This document shows, in pieces, positions 33,816-44,183 of a DNA stretch of 64,000 bases. Made by a program: the position numbers and the translations under genes. This stretch comes from Zelopaecilomyces penicillatus (lineage: Eukaryota; Ascomycota; Sordariomycetes; Hypocreales; Pseudodiploosporaceae). How positions within the stretch are numbered: position 1 is the first letter of the stretch; every line of letters begins with the position of its first letter. The notes beneath the pieces were generated by a model that saw only the letters and a list, made by a program, of their open reading frames with translations, searched no databases and was not told the origin of the DNA. The stretch spans positions 5,084,001 through 5,148,000 of the forward strand of contig VCCP01000001.1 in assembly GCA_005765155.1 (NCBI GenBank), written 5' to 3'.

Positions 33816-35380
33816 TTACCGATCAACCTCACCTAATGCAATGCGTTAGTAATTTCGATTCAAAACGTGTGAATGCTGGGAAGGACGCAAGACTTACCGA
33901 ACACGAGATCCATTGTACCAATTAACGCCACAGCATCTGCCAACATGTGACCCTTGGCCATATGGTCGAAACCACCCAAGTGAGCGAAACCCGGAGCACG
34001 AATATGGCACCTATAAGGACGCTCGCTACCGTCACTGATAACGTATACACCCATCTCTCCCTTAGGGGCCTCGATAACGGAGTATGTTTCGCCAGGAGGA
34101 ACAGCGTATCCCTTGGTGTAGAGAAGGAAATGGTGAATCAGGGCCTCCATGTTCTCCTTCATGGCGGTACGAGGGGGTGGTGAAATCTTGTAATCCTCTA
34201 CACGGACAGGGCCAGCGGGCATCTGGTTTAAGCACTGGTGGATAATGCGCAGTGACTGTCGGAACTCCTCCATTCTGCACAGATACCGGTCGTAGCAGTC
34301 GCCATTCTTGCCGACGGGAACGTCAAACTCAACCTTGTCATAGGCATCGTAGGGCTGGCTCTTTCGGATGTCCCATGGAACACCGGATCCACGCAGCATA
34401 ACACCGCTGAAGGACAGGTTAAGAGCTTCGGCCGCAGAGAGGACACCGATACCTCTCAATCGCTCGACCCAGATACGGTTATCAGTCAGCATCTCCTCCG
34501 TCTCATCGAGACGGTCTCCAAACTGGGTAGCCCATTGATAGATGTCGTCGAGAAGACCAACAGGGATATCTTGGTGAACACCACCGGGACGAACGTAGGC
34601 AGCGTGGAGACGGGCACCGGAGACACGCTCATAGAACTCCTATACATATCTGTCAGTCACTGAAGACGCATTTAAGAGACACCCCCCCCTTCTCTCTCTC
34701 CCCCAAAATAAAGGTTGCCATACCATGAGCTTCTCTCGTTCCTCGAATCCCCACAAGAAGGGCGTCAAAGCACCGACATCCATAGCGTGTGAGAGAACAG
34801 ACATGAGGTGGTTCAAGACTCGAGTAATTTCTCCGAACATGGTACGGATATATTTGGCACGGTCCGGAATCTCAATGTTTAACAGCTTCTCGACGGCCAG
34901 AGAGAAGCACTGTTCGTTGGTCATCATGGAAACGTAATCCAGTCGATCAAAGTAAGGCAGAGCCTGGAGGTAGGTCTTATACTCGATCAACTTTTCGGTA
35001 CCACGGTGCAACAGTCCAACGTGGGGATCGGCCCGGACGATTTCTTCACCATTGAGCTCCAGAATCAGTCGCAACACACCGTGAGCGGCAGGATGCTGGG
35101 GACCAAAGTTGACGGTATAGTGCCTGACCTTGCGGTCTGCGGTTGAGTTCTCGCGCGGCTTTTTCGAGGGCTTGGAGACGTTGCGCGTGGAGCCATAGAC
35201 GTCGGTGGAAGTGGCGAAATCATCGTCGACGGGTATGAGCCTTGTGCCGACTTGCTCGGGGGTAGCATATCTTCGGAAACCAGTCGTCGAGAAGGGCCGG
35301 GCGGCGTGGGAAAGGGTCGTAGGTCGCAGACACAATCGCTTGGCACTCTGGCCGGCGAGCCTGGGCAGAGAGGAAGCCAT
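33816..35380 (-). CDS. nuo-49: NADH:ubiquinone oxidoreductase 49-kDa subunit (NDUFS2)
   Basis: Peripheral-arm subunit of complex I that helps form the quinone site near cluster N2. Exons 34724-35380, 33898-34639 and 33816-33832 give 471 aa. A mitochondrial presequence (MASSLPRLAG ... PFSTTGFRRYATPEQ) is followed by HYTVNFGPQHPAAHGVLRLI, the quinone-site beta loop with its conserved His residues, then DPHVGLLHRGTEKLIE, and the family-typical AMDVGALTPFLWGFEEREKLM. The C-terminal part has MLRGSGVPWDIRKSQPYDAY and HMLADAVALIGTMDLVFGEVDR. The final exon is only 17 nt and supplies the conserved end GEVDR. Nuclear-encoded copy. Confidence 0.95.
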
Positions 35381-36935
35381 TTGCGGGAGATGTGGCGAAG
35401 GCAGAAGAGATTATGGCCGGTCTGAGCGCAGAGACACGGAAGCAGATTTCCCTGGGGAGAGCCTCTTGCTCGGGGAGAATCAATGGCTTGACAACGGCGT
35501 CTCAATGGCTGTGCCTTTTTCAGAATGTGGCCGTCATGCCCCGGAAAGCTGGTTCCTAAGAAACGGGGCAAGCTTGAATGTTTGGTGGTGGTGAGCCTTT
35601 GTGGTGGGCTCGGGATATTATTTTTGCGCCAGTGGTCAATGGCCAATCAGAGCGGTGGGATTGGAATCGGCTCCAACGTTGGTGCCTGCGTTGGTGGCTT
35701 TGTCGGTTGAAGCACTGAAGCTACTGAAATACAGCACTATTATCTGCATTACATCGCCCTTGGCAAAGAAGATTGGGCATAGAGAACCACAGTCATAGGG
35801 CTTTCGCATGCCTGTCATTTTCACTGCTTTGAAACGATGATACAAGCATCTCATAAGCATAAGAGACACAATTAGCACATTAGAATGCAGCTACTGTTCA
35901 ATTTACGTTGCGAAGTCACTACAAACAACAAACTATCAACAGCCGGCCCAGCAAGTTTTCGACGTGTCCGAAATATTACAGAAAGGAAAGCTGTCTAACA
36001 ATCAAACTGTTATTCTAAATTGAAAGAATATTTTAATTAAGGAGAGAAACTAAGAGTCAATGATCTGCACTTTATGAAACCCGCAAGTTGGAGTTGATCG
36101 GACCAACGCACCAGTTATAAAATGACCAACCTACTCCCATCACAATCGAGAGGGTCAAATGCAGAACATGTTGTTATCACTTATAAAACTAGCAGTTATT
36201 TTTCCGATCAGACTATAATACTACAATTGAATACATTCGGCTATTATGTTGGTACAATTGCTGTCAAGATGTAACCTAATATGTAGTCAACGCTTGAACT
36301 GGTGACGCTCTATGATGATAGGGACTGGCATACTAATACCGCTTTTGCATGGCCTTCTTTACTTTATTTGCAAAGGCCTGTATTGAGCCGACGGATTTTT
36401 TTACGTTCCTGAGTCTCTCAAAACATGGTGATAGTCGGAGCGGCTGTGCCCATTGGATTGAAAACCACCACAATGTCTTTTATTGTTCTTCACCCCTTGA
36501 GCGCCCGACCAAGGGCTATGCTTGGTGATGAGCATCAACAACTACTTTTAGGCACAAAGACTATAAAAATAAACCTACATCACAAATATGAAATACTAAA
36601 AAACACACGTCTTCTTGTAAGCGTTATGTTTAAACAACATGTTGCGAAAGAAAGTATCCAAGATCAGCACTAACATGCAGATTATAAACATCCCACTCTT
36701 ACGACCGCAATAGCTTCTGCTATCCATATTTATAATTTCCTATTAGATCAATACGGTTAGGCGGACTGGGTTTTAAAGGTTTTGAATCATCATTGCAGGC
36801 GTTTGTTACTGAAAGTTGCCCGATATAAAAGCATCCTGCTTTCCCCATCCAGAAGTCCGAGGAACATTAATTCATCATTCCCGTCATTCCTTCACCTTAA
36901 ATCCTATTTTATTTTCATCTCTCTGCTCATTCAAC
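35381..36935. other. 1.5-kb AT-rich intergenic region
   Basis: The first ~400 bp is the nuo-49 promoter. From about 35830 to 36890 the sequence becomes clearly more AT-rich than flanking genes (TTAATTAAGG, ATTTATAATTT and similar) and has no coding potential. It could be an eroded repeat or ordinary spacer; no transposon ends or ORFs remain. Confidence 0.5.
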
Positions 36936-37955
36936 ATGCTCCTTCGCTCTGCAGGGGCCTGTGCGGTCACCCTCCTTGCCACAGTGGTTACTGCAGCATC
37001 CAAAGTCACAACCGGCTGTTGGACGTCGCGCGTTACTGCTAGATTCAACCAGAATTGCGATATTGCCTTTCTCGCACTTGTGACACAGTCTATCTATCTC
37101 GATGGAAAGAGGGACTTTGTTTCTGTTCCTGATTTCTTACAAACATACAGGGTTGGCGACTGCACTGCGGAGTGGAAATCGGATGGGCGATCAGTTGCGT
37201 TCAAGGATATCATGAATGCCTACTTTAGTTTCCAAAAGAAATGTCAAAGTGGCTATATCTACTTTGATAAAGGATGGCTGAATATGAACATCGTTTCAGG
37301 TTCAAGGAAAAGACGCGGCATTGATTCGGGAGAAGTAACGAAGCCTCTTTCCAGCTTGAACTTGGTGCCCGCGATGGAATCTGATGATGTTGCAATTACT
37401 ATGAGGAAGCACGTCAAGGACATGTCAATCGCAGCTCGACAGGCAGATCCAGGGGCAGACGACCATGGAAACTCGCAAGGTCTTTCAATTCGCGCCGATC
37501 CACCACATGGGCCACAAACGCCAGTGGGCGACCTGGTCAGGGTCATGCACCTTGCCGGCTTTGCATTTCGAATTATGCGAACCACGGGAATACCCGCGGT
37601 GCAGGGTGCAATGCAATATACAATCGGCGAGGCGTCGTCAAATCACATGAATAATTTCATGGCTGCTGCCTCTAGATTCAGTGGCAATGCCGTTTTACGG
37701 ACTGGTCTAGCACCAGACATTGGTACTGTATCTAACAGCATCGCCGTGGCTTTGCATATTGGTGACGCCCACTATGGCCTGAGTTGGCGGACAGTCCTCA
37801 GTCATGTTGATGATGGGTTTTTTGCCGGCCAATTGCTAAGGGAGATGGTGGCCGATTTTGTTAGACATGGATTCCACAGCGGTACCTATCGTGTCTGGCA
37901 GGATGGCTATTTCTTTTTCACCATGGCCATTCATGGCGCAGCGCCAAGAGGGTAG
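36936..37955 (+). CDS. predicted secreted protein of unknown function with Kex2-type site
   Basis: Single-exon ORF of 339 aa that I do not recognise. The start at 36936 opens a signal peptide (MLLRSAGACAVTLLATVVTA, likely cleaved near residue 20-21). The N-terminal chain has four Cys (28, 41, 76, 103) that could form two disulfides, in a pattern slightly like small Ecp2/Hce2 or killer-toxin-type secreted folds; that is inference only. A tetrabasic RKRR at residues 124-127 is a strong Kex2 cleavage site. The C-terminal ~200 residues have no Cys and contain hydrophobic, amphipathic stretches (VMHLAGFAFRIMRTTGI; FFAGQLLREMVADFV). No N-x-S/T sequon is seen. It follows an AT-rich spacer. Possible effector, antimicrobial or orphan secreted protein; function unassigned. 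Confidence 0.75.
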   Translation: MLLRSAGACAVTLLATVVTAASKVTTGCWTSRVTARFNQNCDIAFLALVTQSIYLDGKRDFVSVPDFLQTYRVGDCTAEWKSDGRSVAFKDIMNAYFSFQKKCQSGYIYFDKGWLNMNIVSGSRKRRGIDSGEVTKPLSSLNLVPAMESDDVAITMRKHVKDMSIAARQADPGADDHGNSQGLSIRADPPHGPQTPVGDLVRVMHLAGFAFRIMRTTGIPAVQGAMQYTIGEASSNHMNNFMAAASRFSGNAVLRTGLAPDIGTVSNSIAVALHIGDAHYGLSWRTVLSHVDDGFFAGQLLREMVADFVRHGFHSGTYRVWQDGYFFFTMAIHGAAPRG

Positions 37956-38823
37956 ATCAAGGAGTATTTGTAGGCTCAGACTACACGAACGATCAGAACA
38001 GCAATCCATCTGGAGCATTTTCTAAACCTAGATACCCTCAATGGGGATGGGATCAAGATGTGCGATGATGCTGTTGAGTCAGCGATGTTTTGTTGAAAAA
38101 TTAATGGCGGTAATTGCACTATTTCAAGGAAAGTGAAGTGTCTGATGTGGTATCATCAGTGAGCCTTGGTTTGCAGTTTGCAGTTTGTATTGTAGTAGGA
38201 GTAGATGACGAGTTTGAGATTCGTCTGTGTATGCTACCAAAGAAACATCTTGTACACGTGACCCTCGGCCAGATGCGCAGCAGCACCTTCCAAGATCCTC
38301 TCGGCCCTGACATTTGTGATTAGACAACACTTAATCTAAACGACATTTATAAAAGAAACATTGTTTGCATTGCTGTCATCTCATGGCCCATTTCAACCTC
38401 ATGACTATTCCAATGAGAATGAGTTGACGATACTACAGCAGGGTTACACCACCAAGTAACAGTTGTAGGCCGTAGCCTTGTTGGCTGATCAGTATTACTA
38501 CCTTGCTGCAACAGGTAGTTGCCGGACTCGGGACACAAAAAGCGACGTTGCCTAGGTTTGTTGTGTTTGGAAGTTTCAACAATCCACAACATAGACGAAC
38601 TCGGGGGAAGAAGCCCGCTGCTATTGCAAGTCGCAACCGGAACTATTCATCAAGAAACTCTATACGCTCTATCCAATTTAGCATTCCATTTAACTCTACC
38701 CTTTGTATCCAGCGATCCCCAAGTGCTGAACGATAACACTGAGGCAAGGGTCGAAGTGAGACTAGAGATACACTCTTTGGCTCCAAGTGATTGTTCCCAG
38801 AACGGACAAGGGCCGCAGTCAGA
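37956..38823. other. intergenic, secreted-protein 3' flank and BTB-gene promoter
   Basis: No coding region is convincing. Contains a small direct repeat (TTTGCAGTTTGCAGTTTG near 38170). Confidence 0.4.
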
Positions 38824-39456
38824 ATGGCCGAAGCATTGGACGACCGGGTTGTCCTCCGCGTGGGCGAGAAACAGTTCTTCACAACCAAAACCACCCTCGC
38901 TGAGAGCAGGCTGTTCACAGCCCTTTGGATTGCCCAACCTTGTCCAACAGGCGGCAAGTACTTTATTGACAACGACCCAGAGCTGTTTGGGCACATCCTG
39001 CGCTACCTCCGCAACCGCATGTTTCCTCTCTTCTACGACTCGAACAAGGGCCACGATATGCACCTCTACACGGAGCTACTGCAGCAGGCCAAGTTTTACC
39101 AGATCGCCGCTCTGGAGTCATGGCTCTCGAACAAGGGCTTCCTCAAGGCCGTCTCCGTCCGAGCGCATTATGTCACCAAGAGATACTTTGGCAGTTCTGA
39201 CCATATTTTTGAATGGAAAGACCTCCCTAACGTTCAGATCATATCTAAGGTGGAAGGCCCAGAGAAGGCGTGGAGGTGCAATGCCCAGCGTTTGCATCAC
39301 GACGGTGACAGAAACTTCTGTATCATGGCGCATTGCGGTGGTGCCTATTCCCAAGTAAAGACTGTGACGGTGGAGGCACTTGTCAGAGAAGTACGAATCA
39401 ATCGTGGTGCATTAGTTGTCGTCAGTCCCGAGGCTGAGCTTCCTCCGCCTTACTAG
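38824..39456 (+). CDS. BTB/POZ (T1/KCTD-type) domain protein
   Basis: Single-exon gene, 210 aa, starting at MAEALDDRVVLRVGE; the frame is open upstream but lacks ATG. Residues about 7-105 form a BTB_2 (potassium-channel tetramerisation) domain: VVLRVGEKQFFTTKTTLAES, YFIDNDPELFGHILRYLRN, LLQQAKFYQIAALESWL. The C-terminal ~100 residues (HIFEWKDLPNVQIISKVEGP ... VKTVTVEALVREVRINRGA) match no domain I know. KCTD proteins often act as cullin-3 adaptors or scaffolds by oligomerising; that role is only inferred here. Filamentous fungi carry several such small BTB genes of unknown function. Confidence 0.82.
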   Translation: MAEALDDRVVLRVGEKQFFTTKTTLAESRLFTALWIAQPCPTGGKYFIDNDPELFGHILRYLRNRMFPLFYDSNKGHDMHLYTELLQQAKFYQIAALESWLSNKGFLKAVSVRAHYVTKRYFGSSDHIFEWKDLPNVQIISKVEGPEKAWRCNAQRLHHDGDRNFCIMAHCGGAYSQVKTVTVEALVREVRINRGALVVVSPEAELPPPY

Positions 39457-39572
39457 CATGGAAAATGAGCAAATCTATATATCGCCCACCTATCACGATT
39501 GTTAGGCTGCCTCAAAATGCTGTAATTTCTGTGAGAATTACATCTATAGGTGCAAGGCTAACTTTGAATGCT

Positions 39573-40214
39573 TTACGTCTTCTGTTCCAAGTCGTCTCTT
39601 AAGAGGCCAAAGACAACCAGGTCCAAGAGCTCCCCGTTCTTCTCCACCGCGCCTCGCTTTCTTCCCTCCTCTACAAACCCACAATTGCTGAGAAGCCTAA
39701 TACTGGCTTTATTCGAACCATACACATTGCCCTCGATACGATTTAGATCCGGCCACGTCGCAAACACCCACCGCACAAAGCCACCAATAGCCTCTGTTGC
39801 ATATCCCTTGCCCCAGGCCGTCGGGGTCAGGAAGTAGCCGATTTCCCACGTGCGGTAGAGAACATCCCCCAAGAGATCACTGCCTATGCTGCCAATCAGA
39901 AGCGGCTCCGATAATGAAATGTTTCCTGGTGTGTTGCTGGGTTTGAGGAAGATACCCGCTGCGTGGGGATAGCCCAGGACTGAGGGGTCTGGCTGTCGTG
40001 TGATGAACTCTTCAGCATTGGAAAGGGTATATGGCGAGGGGAAGCCGTCGCTCATTCCGGCATGGACGGATGTGTAGTTGGCAGCGCTGGCGAGCGCTGC
40101 CGCATCTGACTTGAGATATCGTCGTATAATGAGTCTCTCTGTTGTTACCAAAACTGTGCCTGGTTCAGTGCTGGGCGGATTTGGAGAATGGAGTGTCTTT
40201 TCTTGGGACGACAT
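39573..40214 (-). CDS. GNAT family N-acetyltransferase (RimJ/RimL-like)
   Basis: 213 aa from ATG at 40214 (MSSQEKTL). An in-frame ATG at 40391 would add 59 residues, including a basic segment that could be a weak targeting sequence, but it reads like leader sequence, so I prefer the shorter form. The Acetyltransf_3 domain starts at TTERLIIRRYLKSDAAA, has the acetyl-CoA motif A WGKGYATEAIGGFVRWVF, and ends in NKASIRLLSNCGFVEEGRKRG. Uses acetyl-CoA to modify a small amine or protein N-terminus; substrate unknown. It converges with the BTB gene with only 116 bp between stops. Confidence 0.85.
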   Translation of the reverse strand: MSSQEKTLHSPNPPSTEPGTVLVTTERLIIRRYLKSDAAALASAANYTSVHAGMSDGFPSPYTLSNAEEFITRQPDPSVLGYPHAAGIFLKPSNTPGNISLSEPLLIGSIGSDLLGDVLYRTWEIGYFLTPTAWGKGYATEAIGGFVRWVFATWPDLNRIEGNVYGSNKASIRLLSNCGFVEEGRKRGAVEKNGELLDLVVFGLLRDDLEQKT

Positions 40215-41285
40215 GATTTGTTTGAAGGCGACGGTGGCCTTTGTTGTTGTATATATTTGCCTTATAACACAGGTAGATTGAGGCTGCTGCTTTCCCTCAC
40301 ACCTTGTAAGAAAGACGCATCCAGGTTTTTGCAGGACAATTGTTTGATGAAGGCCAAAATTGGAAGAGAGCAGGTAAGGTATGGATGGCATTCGTTCATC
40401 TAAATGAAGATGTAGGAATGAAGGATTTCCGACGTCGGGTGGTAAGACTCACGGAATAATGTAATGAGTCACGTTTGAATGACACCCACCTTTCTCTGTG
40501 GAGGGGAGTTTATTATTAGTGAGGGCATCCACACACCATGGCAATTACACACAAATAGTTAAAGCTCTTTTTCTTCTTCGTCAATTGCCACTCGAATTAA
40601 ACACCGGCTATAATGTAATCAAGTCTAGCCTCCACCATTCCCTTGCGAACTTTTAAAAAAAAATTAAAAAAATACCAGGTATTCCAGAAGATTGTCCAAA
40701 CGTCAACACAACCCCTCCCTCCCTCTTCGCCTGGGGCGAGACGACTCGGGGTAATCAAGATCCGTCTCACCAATACCGCACCAAACAAAGGCGATTCCGC
40801 TTTCTCCTTGGATGTTTGTGTAATACCAAAACGCCCCAAAAATTTTTGCTCGACAGAGCTATTTGCCCTCTAAACGCTGTTGCAACAAATGAACAGAAAT
40901 GAAGTGAAGGTGAAAAAAAAAGAAAAAAGAAAAAAGAAACCGCAAGTACATGATGAATAGTCCCCCTTCTATGTTTGTTGTCATGAAGAGAGTGGGCACT
41001 GGTAGAGAACACTGCACTGCTTATCGTCTCACAAGACTCAGCACCCTCTTTACTCCCAAAAAAGTCAAATCCCCTTTCTCTGAGAAGCCTTTCCCTTTTT
41101 TTTTTCATGCCCGTCATCTTCCCAATCAATGTGTATGTAACCCTCTTGCTCAATAGAGCCTCGTACTCTTAATCATTTAAGCAAACCATCTCTTGGGATT
41201 TTTAGTTCATGCTTATTTTGTTTTGGAAACATTGGGAAGAAGCGTTTTTGAGAGGACCGAGAGAGATAATTAAATTGGCGTAGTG
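40215..41285. other. intergenic, GNAT promoter and 3' flank of Gln-rich gene
   Basis: AT-rich with A- and T-homopolymer tracts (40910-40940, 41098-41106). No supported gene. Confidence 0.4.
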
Positions 41286-42527
41286 TCACTGGAATGAGAA
41301 ATCGTCTTGCCCAGTGTTTAAGCTTGTATTCCAAAACGAAGGATCCATCTCGATTTCGGTAAATGAGGAATCATCTGTAAGCATGTTGCTCTGCTGCTGA
41401 TGTTGTTGTAGCTGTTGTAGCTGTTGTAGCTGTTGTAGCTGTTGTTCGTAGGCCCCAAAGGTCTCTGGTAACAATAACCCCCCATCTTGCTGTCCCATCT
41501 GTGCTCTAGCAGTAGCCTGTTCTAAAGGAGTGGTTGATGACCACGATGCTGGTTGCTGCTGTAGATCCGGATACTGCTCGTATCCTGTTGTAGCAAAGGT
41601 GGTGAGATTGGTCTGCATATTTCCTTGGTATGCTGACGTGTGTGCCAAGTTCCCTTGGTATGTTGTTGGCTGTGCCAAAGTTCCCTGGTAAGCTGATGTG
41701 TCTGTCAAGTCCCCCTGATATGTTGAATTGTCTGTCAAGTTCGTTTGGTATGCCGAATTATCTGTCTGTTCAGGGACATTGTAGTTGTTAAGCACTCCTT
41801 GACTTTTCTGCTGCCCAAGATTCTGTGCCGTCAAGGATGTTACTTCCTCGCCCCAGTTTTCCCATGCCTCGACGTTAGATAAGTCTGACTGCTGTTGCAC
41901 ATGTGGAAGAAGATTATCTATGCTGGTGGTTGTGGTATCTGTAGCGGGGAAGTCTTCAAATACTTTGTCGAAGAAGGAAGCCATCAAAGTCTCCGGTTTG
42001 GTCTCCTTAACTATCGGCGGCGGTGGTGGTGGTGCTGTCGTGTTCGATGTGTTGTAGTAGCTTGAAGAAGAAATCGAGTTATGGGCTACATGGCCGAAAC
42101 CACCCACTCGCTGCTTTCCCTGATTCCTATATATACGAGACTTCTCATCTCGGAGAATCTTCTTGCGCCTTCTCAGAAGCAACGAGTCTCCCAATCCTTC
42201 GCCCTGAAGCCCAGCATGGTCTTTAGCCACCGCCATCCAACGTGCCGTCTCCGCCATGGTCACTTGCATCTTTCCGTATACACACGGCGTGCAGCTCGTA
42301 AACTTGCAGCGCTGCCACCGGGTGACTCTCGGCACCGTACAGTCACTCCTGAAGGCTGCAAAGTTCCAGCTCCCGCTAAAGATGGAGGAAGAAGTAGGAG
42401 GGAAAGAGGTGTTATAGGCGGCATCGGCGATGGGGAAGGGTGCTTCGCTGCAGGGCTCCGTAACGTGCCATCCGATTCGACGGGGACAATGGCTGTGCCG
42501 GCAGTAGATTTCCTTTGCTTGGCACAT
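41286..42527 (-). CDS. uncharacterised Cys-rich / Gln-rich repeat protein
   Basis: Single-exon ORF of 413 aa from ATG at 42527 (MCQAKEIYCRHSHCPRR); the open frame upstream has no ATG and translates the C16 tract as prolines. The first ~100 residues have eight or more Cys (CxxxxxxC..C..C, later CTVPRVTRWQRCKFTSCTPC) and could bind zinc, a pattern seen in many unnamed filamentous-fungal proteins. A basic stretch (RRRKKILRDEKSRIYRN) follows, a possible nuclear signal. The C-terminal half is low-complexity: poly-Pro, five decapeptide repeats of the form TDxSxYQGxL, and a Gln/Leu tract. No known catalytic motif. I cannot assign a function; a transcription-related or stress role would be a guess. 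Confidence 0.7.
   Translation of the reverse strand: MCQAKEIYCRHSHCPRRIGWHVTEPCSEAPFPIADAAYNTSFPPTSSSIFSGSWNFAAFRSDCTVPRVTRWQRCKFTSCTPCVYGKMQVTMAETARWMAVAKDHAGLQGEGLGDSLLLRRRKKILRDEKSRIYRNQGKQRVGGFGHVAHNSISSSSYYNTSNTTAPPPPPPIVKETKPETLMASFFDKVFEDFPATDTTTTSIDNLLPHVQQQSDLSNVEAWENWGEEVTSLTAQNLGQQKSQGVLNNYNVPEQTDNSAYQTNLTDNSTYQGDLTDTSAYQGTLAQPTTYQGNLAHTSAYQGNMQTNLTTFATTGYEQYPDLQQQPASWSSTTPLEQATARAQMGQQDGGLLLPETFGAYEQQLQQLQQLQQLQQHQQQSNMLTDDSSFTEIEMDPSFWNTSLNTGQDDFSFQ
41390..41447 (-). repeat. 9-bp minisatellite encoding LQQ repeats
   Basis: About four copies of TGTTGTAGC on the + strand, coding LQQ triplets within the Gln-rich C-terminus of the minus-strand protein, flanked by further CAA/CAG codons. 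Likely length-variable. Confidence 0.75.
41616..41765 (-). repeat. five 30-bp tandem repeats (decapeptide TDxSxYQGxL)
   Basis: Encodes TDNSAYQTNL, TDNSTYQGDL, TDTSAYQGTL, AQPTTYQGNL and AHTSAYQGNM in succession. Copies diverge but keep the Tyr-Gln core, so they arose by unit duplication. Confidence 0.85.
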
Positions 42528-42543
42528 TTGCTGGCCCTCGGGA

Positions 42544-42559
42544 GGGGGGGGGGGGGGGG
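42544..42559 (+). repeat. G16 homopolymer
   Basis: Sixteen G on the + strand (C16 in the sense strand of the minus-strand gene), 17 bp upstream of its ATG, so in the presumed 5' leader. Confidence 0.85.
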
Positions 42560-43225
42560 AGAGAAGAGCAAAGTATAAGTATTCGGAGATGAATGTTGCG
42601 AGGGTGTGTGAAAGGAGTAAGCTGAACACCAACTAAGCCCCGTTCTTGTTGTTGTTATTCTTGTTTCCAATCCAGGGAGTGATATCGTCGAGTAATCTTA
42701 TATTCCAAAAAGAAAAGCTCGACTCTTCTCAAAAGTCATTGAAAGCTGAATGAATAAATGAAGAAAAGGGGAATTGACGTCTATTATCTCGAGGGAGCAT
42801 TGGTCAGTTGTTTATAATACCACGTAGCCAAGAAGAAGAAAAACGATTTCAAAAAGGAGATCATTCATTCATTCAGAAGCCAAAGTTCAGAGAATGAAAA
42901 TGAAAGAAAGAGAACAGAAAGAAAAGAAAAAAGGTCAGGGGAACATGAAGGTGAACGAGGAGGGAGGGGGGACACGCAATGTTTTTTGTTCTCCGTCATA
43001 TGGAGCTGCCTTTACTCACGAGCAATGAAAGCGGTCTGGCAACTGATGCCTCGCCAGCCGCCGCCCCAGAGAGGAAAAAAACCGAATCTGTCCCAACTTG
43101 GTTCTCTCAATGATTCGGCAGAGGGGAGCAGGTCCTTTCTTTTTTTCTTGAAATGCTGTGATTCATAAACTCACCGTTTCTATTTCGCCAGTTCATCATT
43201 CCCCCCCTCCTCTTCCCTTAAATTG

Positions 43226-43251
43226 TTCTTCTTCTTCTTCTTCTTCTTCTG
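43226..43251 (+). repeat. (TTC)n microsatellite
   Basis: About eight TTC units in pyrimidine-rich sequence within the intergenic region. Confidence 0.75.
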
Positions 43252-44183
43252 GTTGACCCTTTGAGGGAAACTTTTCTCAGAAAAAAATAAAAACACCATC
43301 ACGGAAGGGAAGTCGGTCTGTTTTTGGGAGGGGGCTCAGAGTGGGTGATGTTTGCATCCCCCCCTTCTGGCTGTCATACCGAGTAGTTTTCCCTCCCTGT
43401 GTGGAAACATAAGAGCAGAAGGCAGGTAGATAGCCAGTGAGGGGAGAAAGAATAGGAGATCTCTCGCAGTGTTAGGGCTCGTGGCATGGTATCCGGTAGG
43501 TTGCCTTTGGATTGGAAACAAAACGGTTACTCGTTTCTCGTCGCACCCGAGAGGAGAAATGGCCATGTGAGCTCCCCTTCTCCACTGTGGAAGCCAAGCC
43601 TGTTCATTTCCTGAGACACCCCATTACTTTTGGTACGTTAAAGTCAGTCGTGTTTTGCTGGAGCAAGTTGTCGATTTCTGACTGACGGGTTCTTTGGTAG
43701 ATGGGCAGCTGATTCAGCAAAGAATATAACAACGATTAAAACGAAGATGGATAAGTCGTTGGAAAATCGAGGGAGAAAGTCAAGGGAACGAGGGGGGCCT
43801 GCCGTGATCCGAAACTCCAAAGTGCCAATCAAACCCATTTGTGTGCCTGGTTGTCCCCATGGAGGCGTGCTGGCTGTTCAACATTAAACAAACTATTATG
43901 CCGTTATGTGTGACCGTGGTAATGTACAATCATCAAAAAGTCCGATCCAAAGGAGAATAGCTGACTGTTCTCCATTCCAAAAAAGAAACTCCCCCTCCCC
44001 TCATTCCAAAGACGCCTTGCTCGCTCCCTAAATGCAGGAAAACCCCCCATGTGGCCCCCTTCTTTGTCCGACCTGGGCACAACAAACCAAATCCACCCAT
44101 ATTAAAGAAACACAAAGCATGCACGCACACATATATATGCGTCCGCGCAAAAAAAGGCAAAAAAGGTCAAAAAAAAAAAAGCT

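Larger units (their letters stand above)
42528..44183. other. 1.7-kb intergenic region with low-complexity tracts
   Basis: Upstream region of the Gln-rich gene (minus strand) and 3' flank of the CCC1-like gene. Contains G16 at 42544-42559, A/G-rich sequence at 42830-42960, a (TTC)n run at about 43226-43250 and A-rich sequence at 44145-44182. No coding region is supported. Confidence 0.45.

Noticed and set aside
40215..40391. N-terminal extension of the GNAT protein from the ATG at 40391
   Set aside because: The added 59 residues look like translated leader and lack a clear targeting pattern; kept only as an alternative start.
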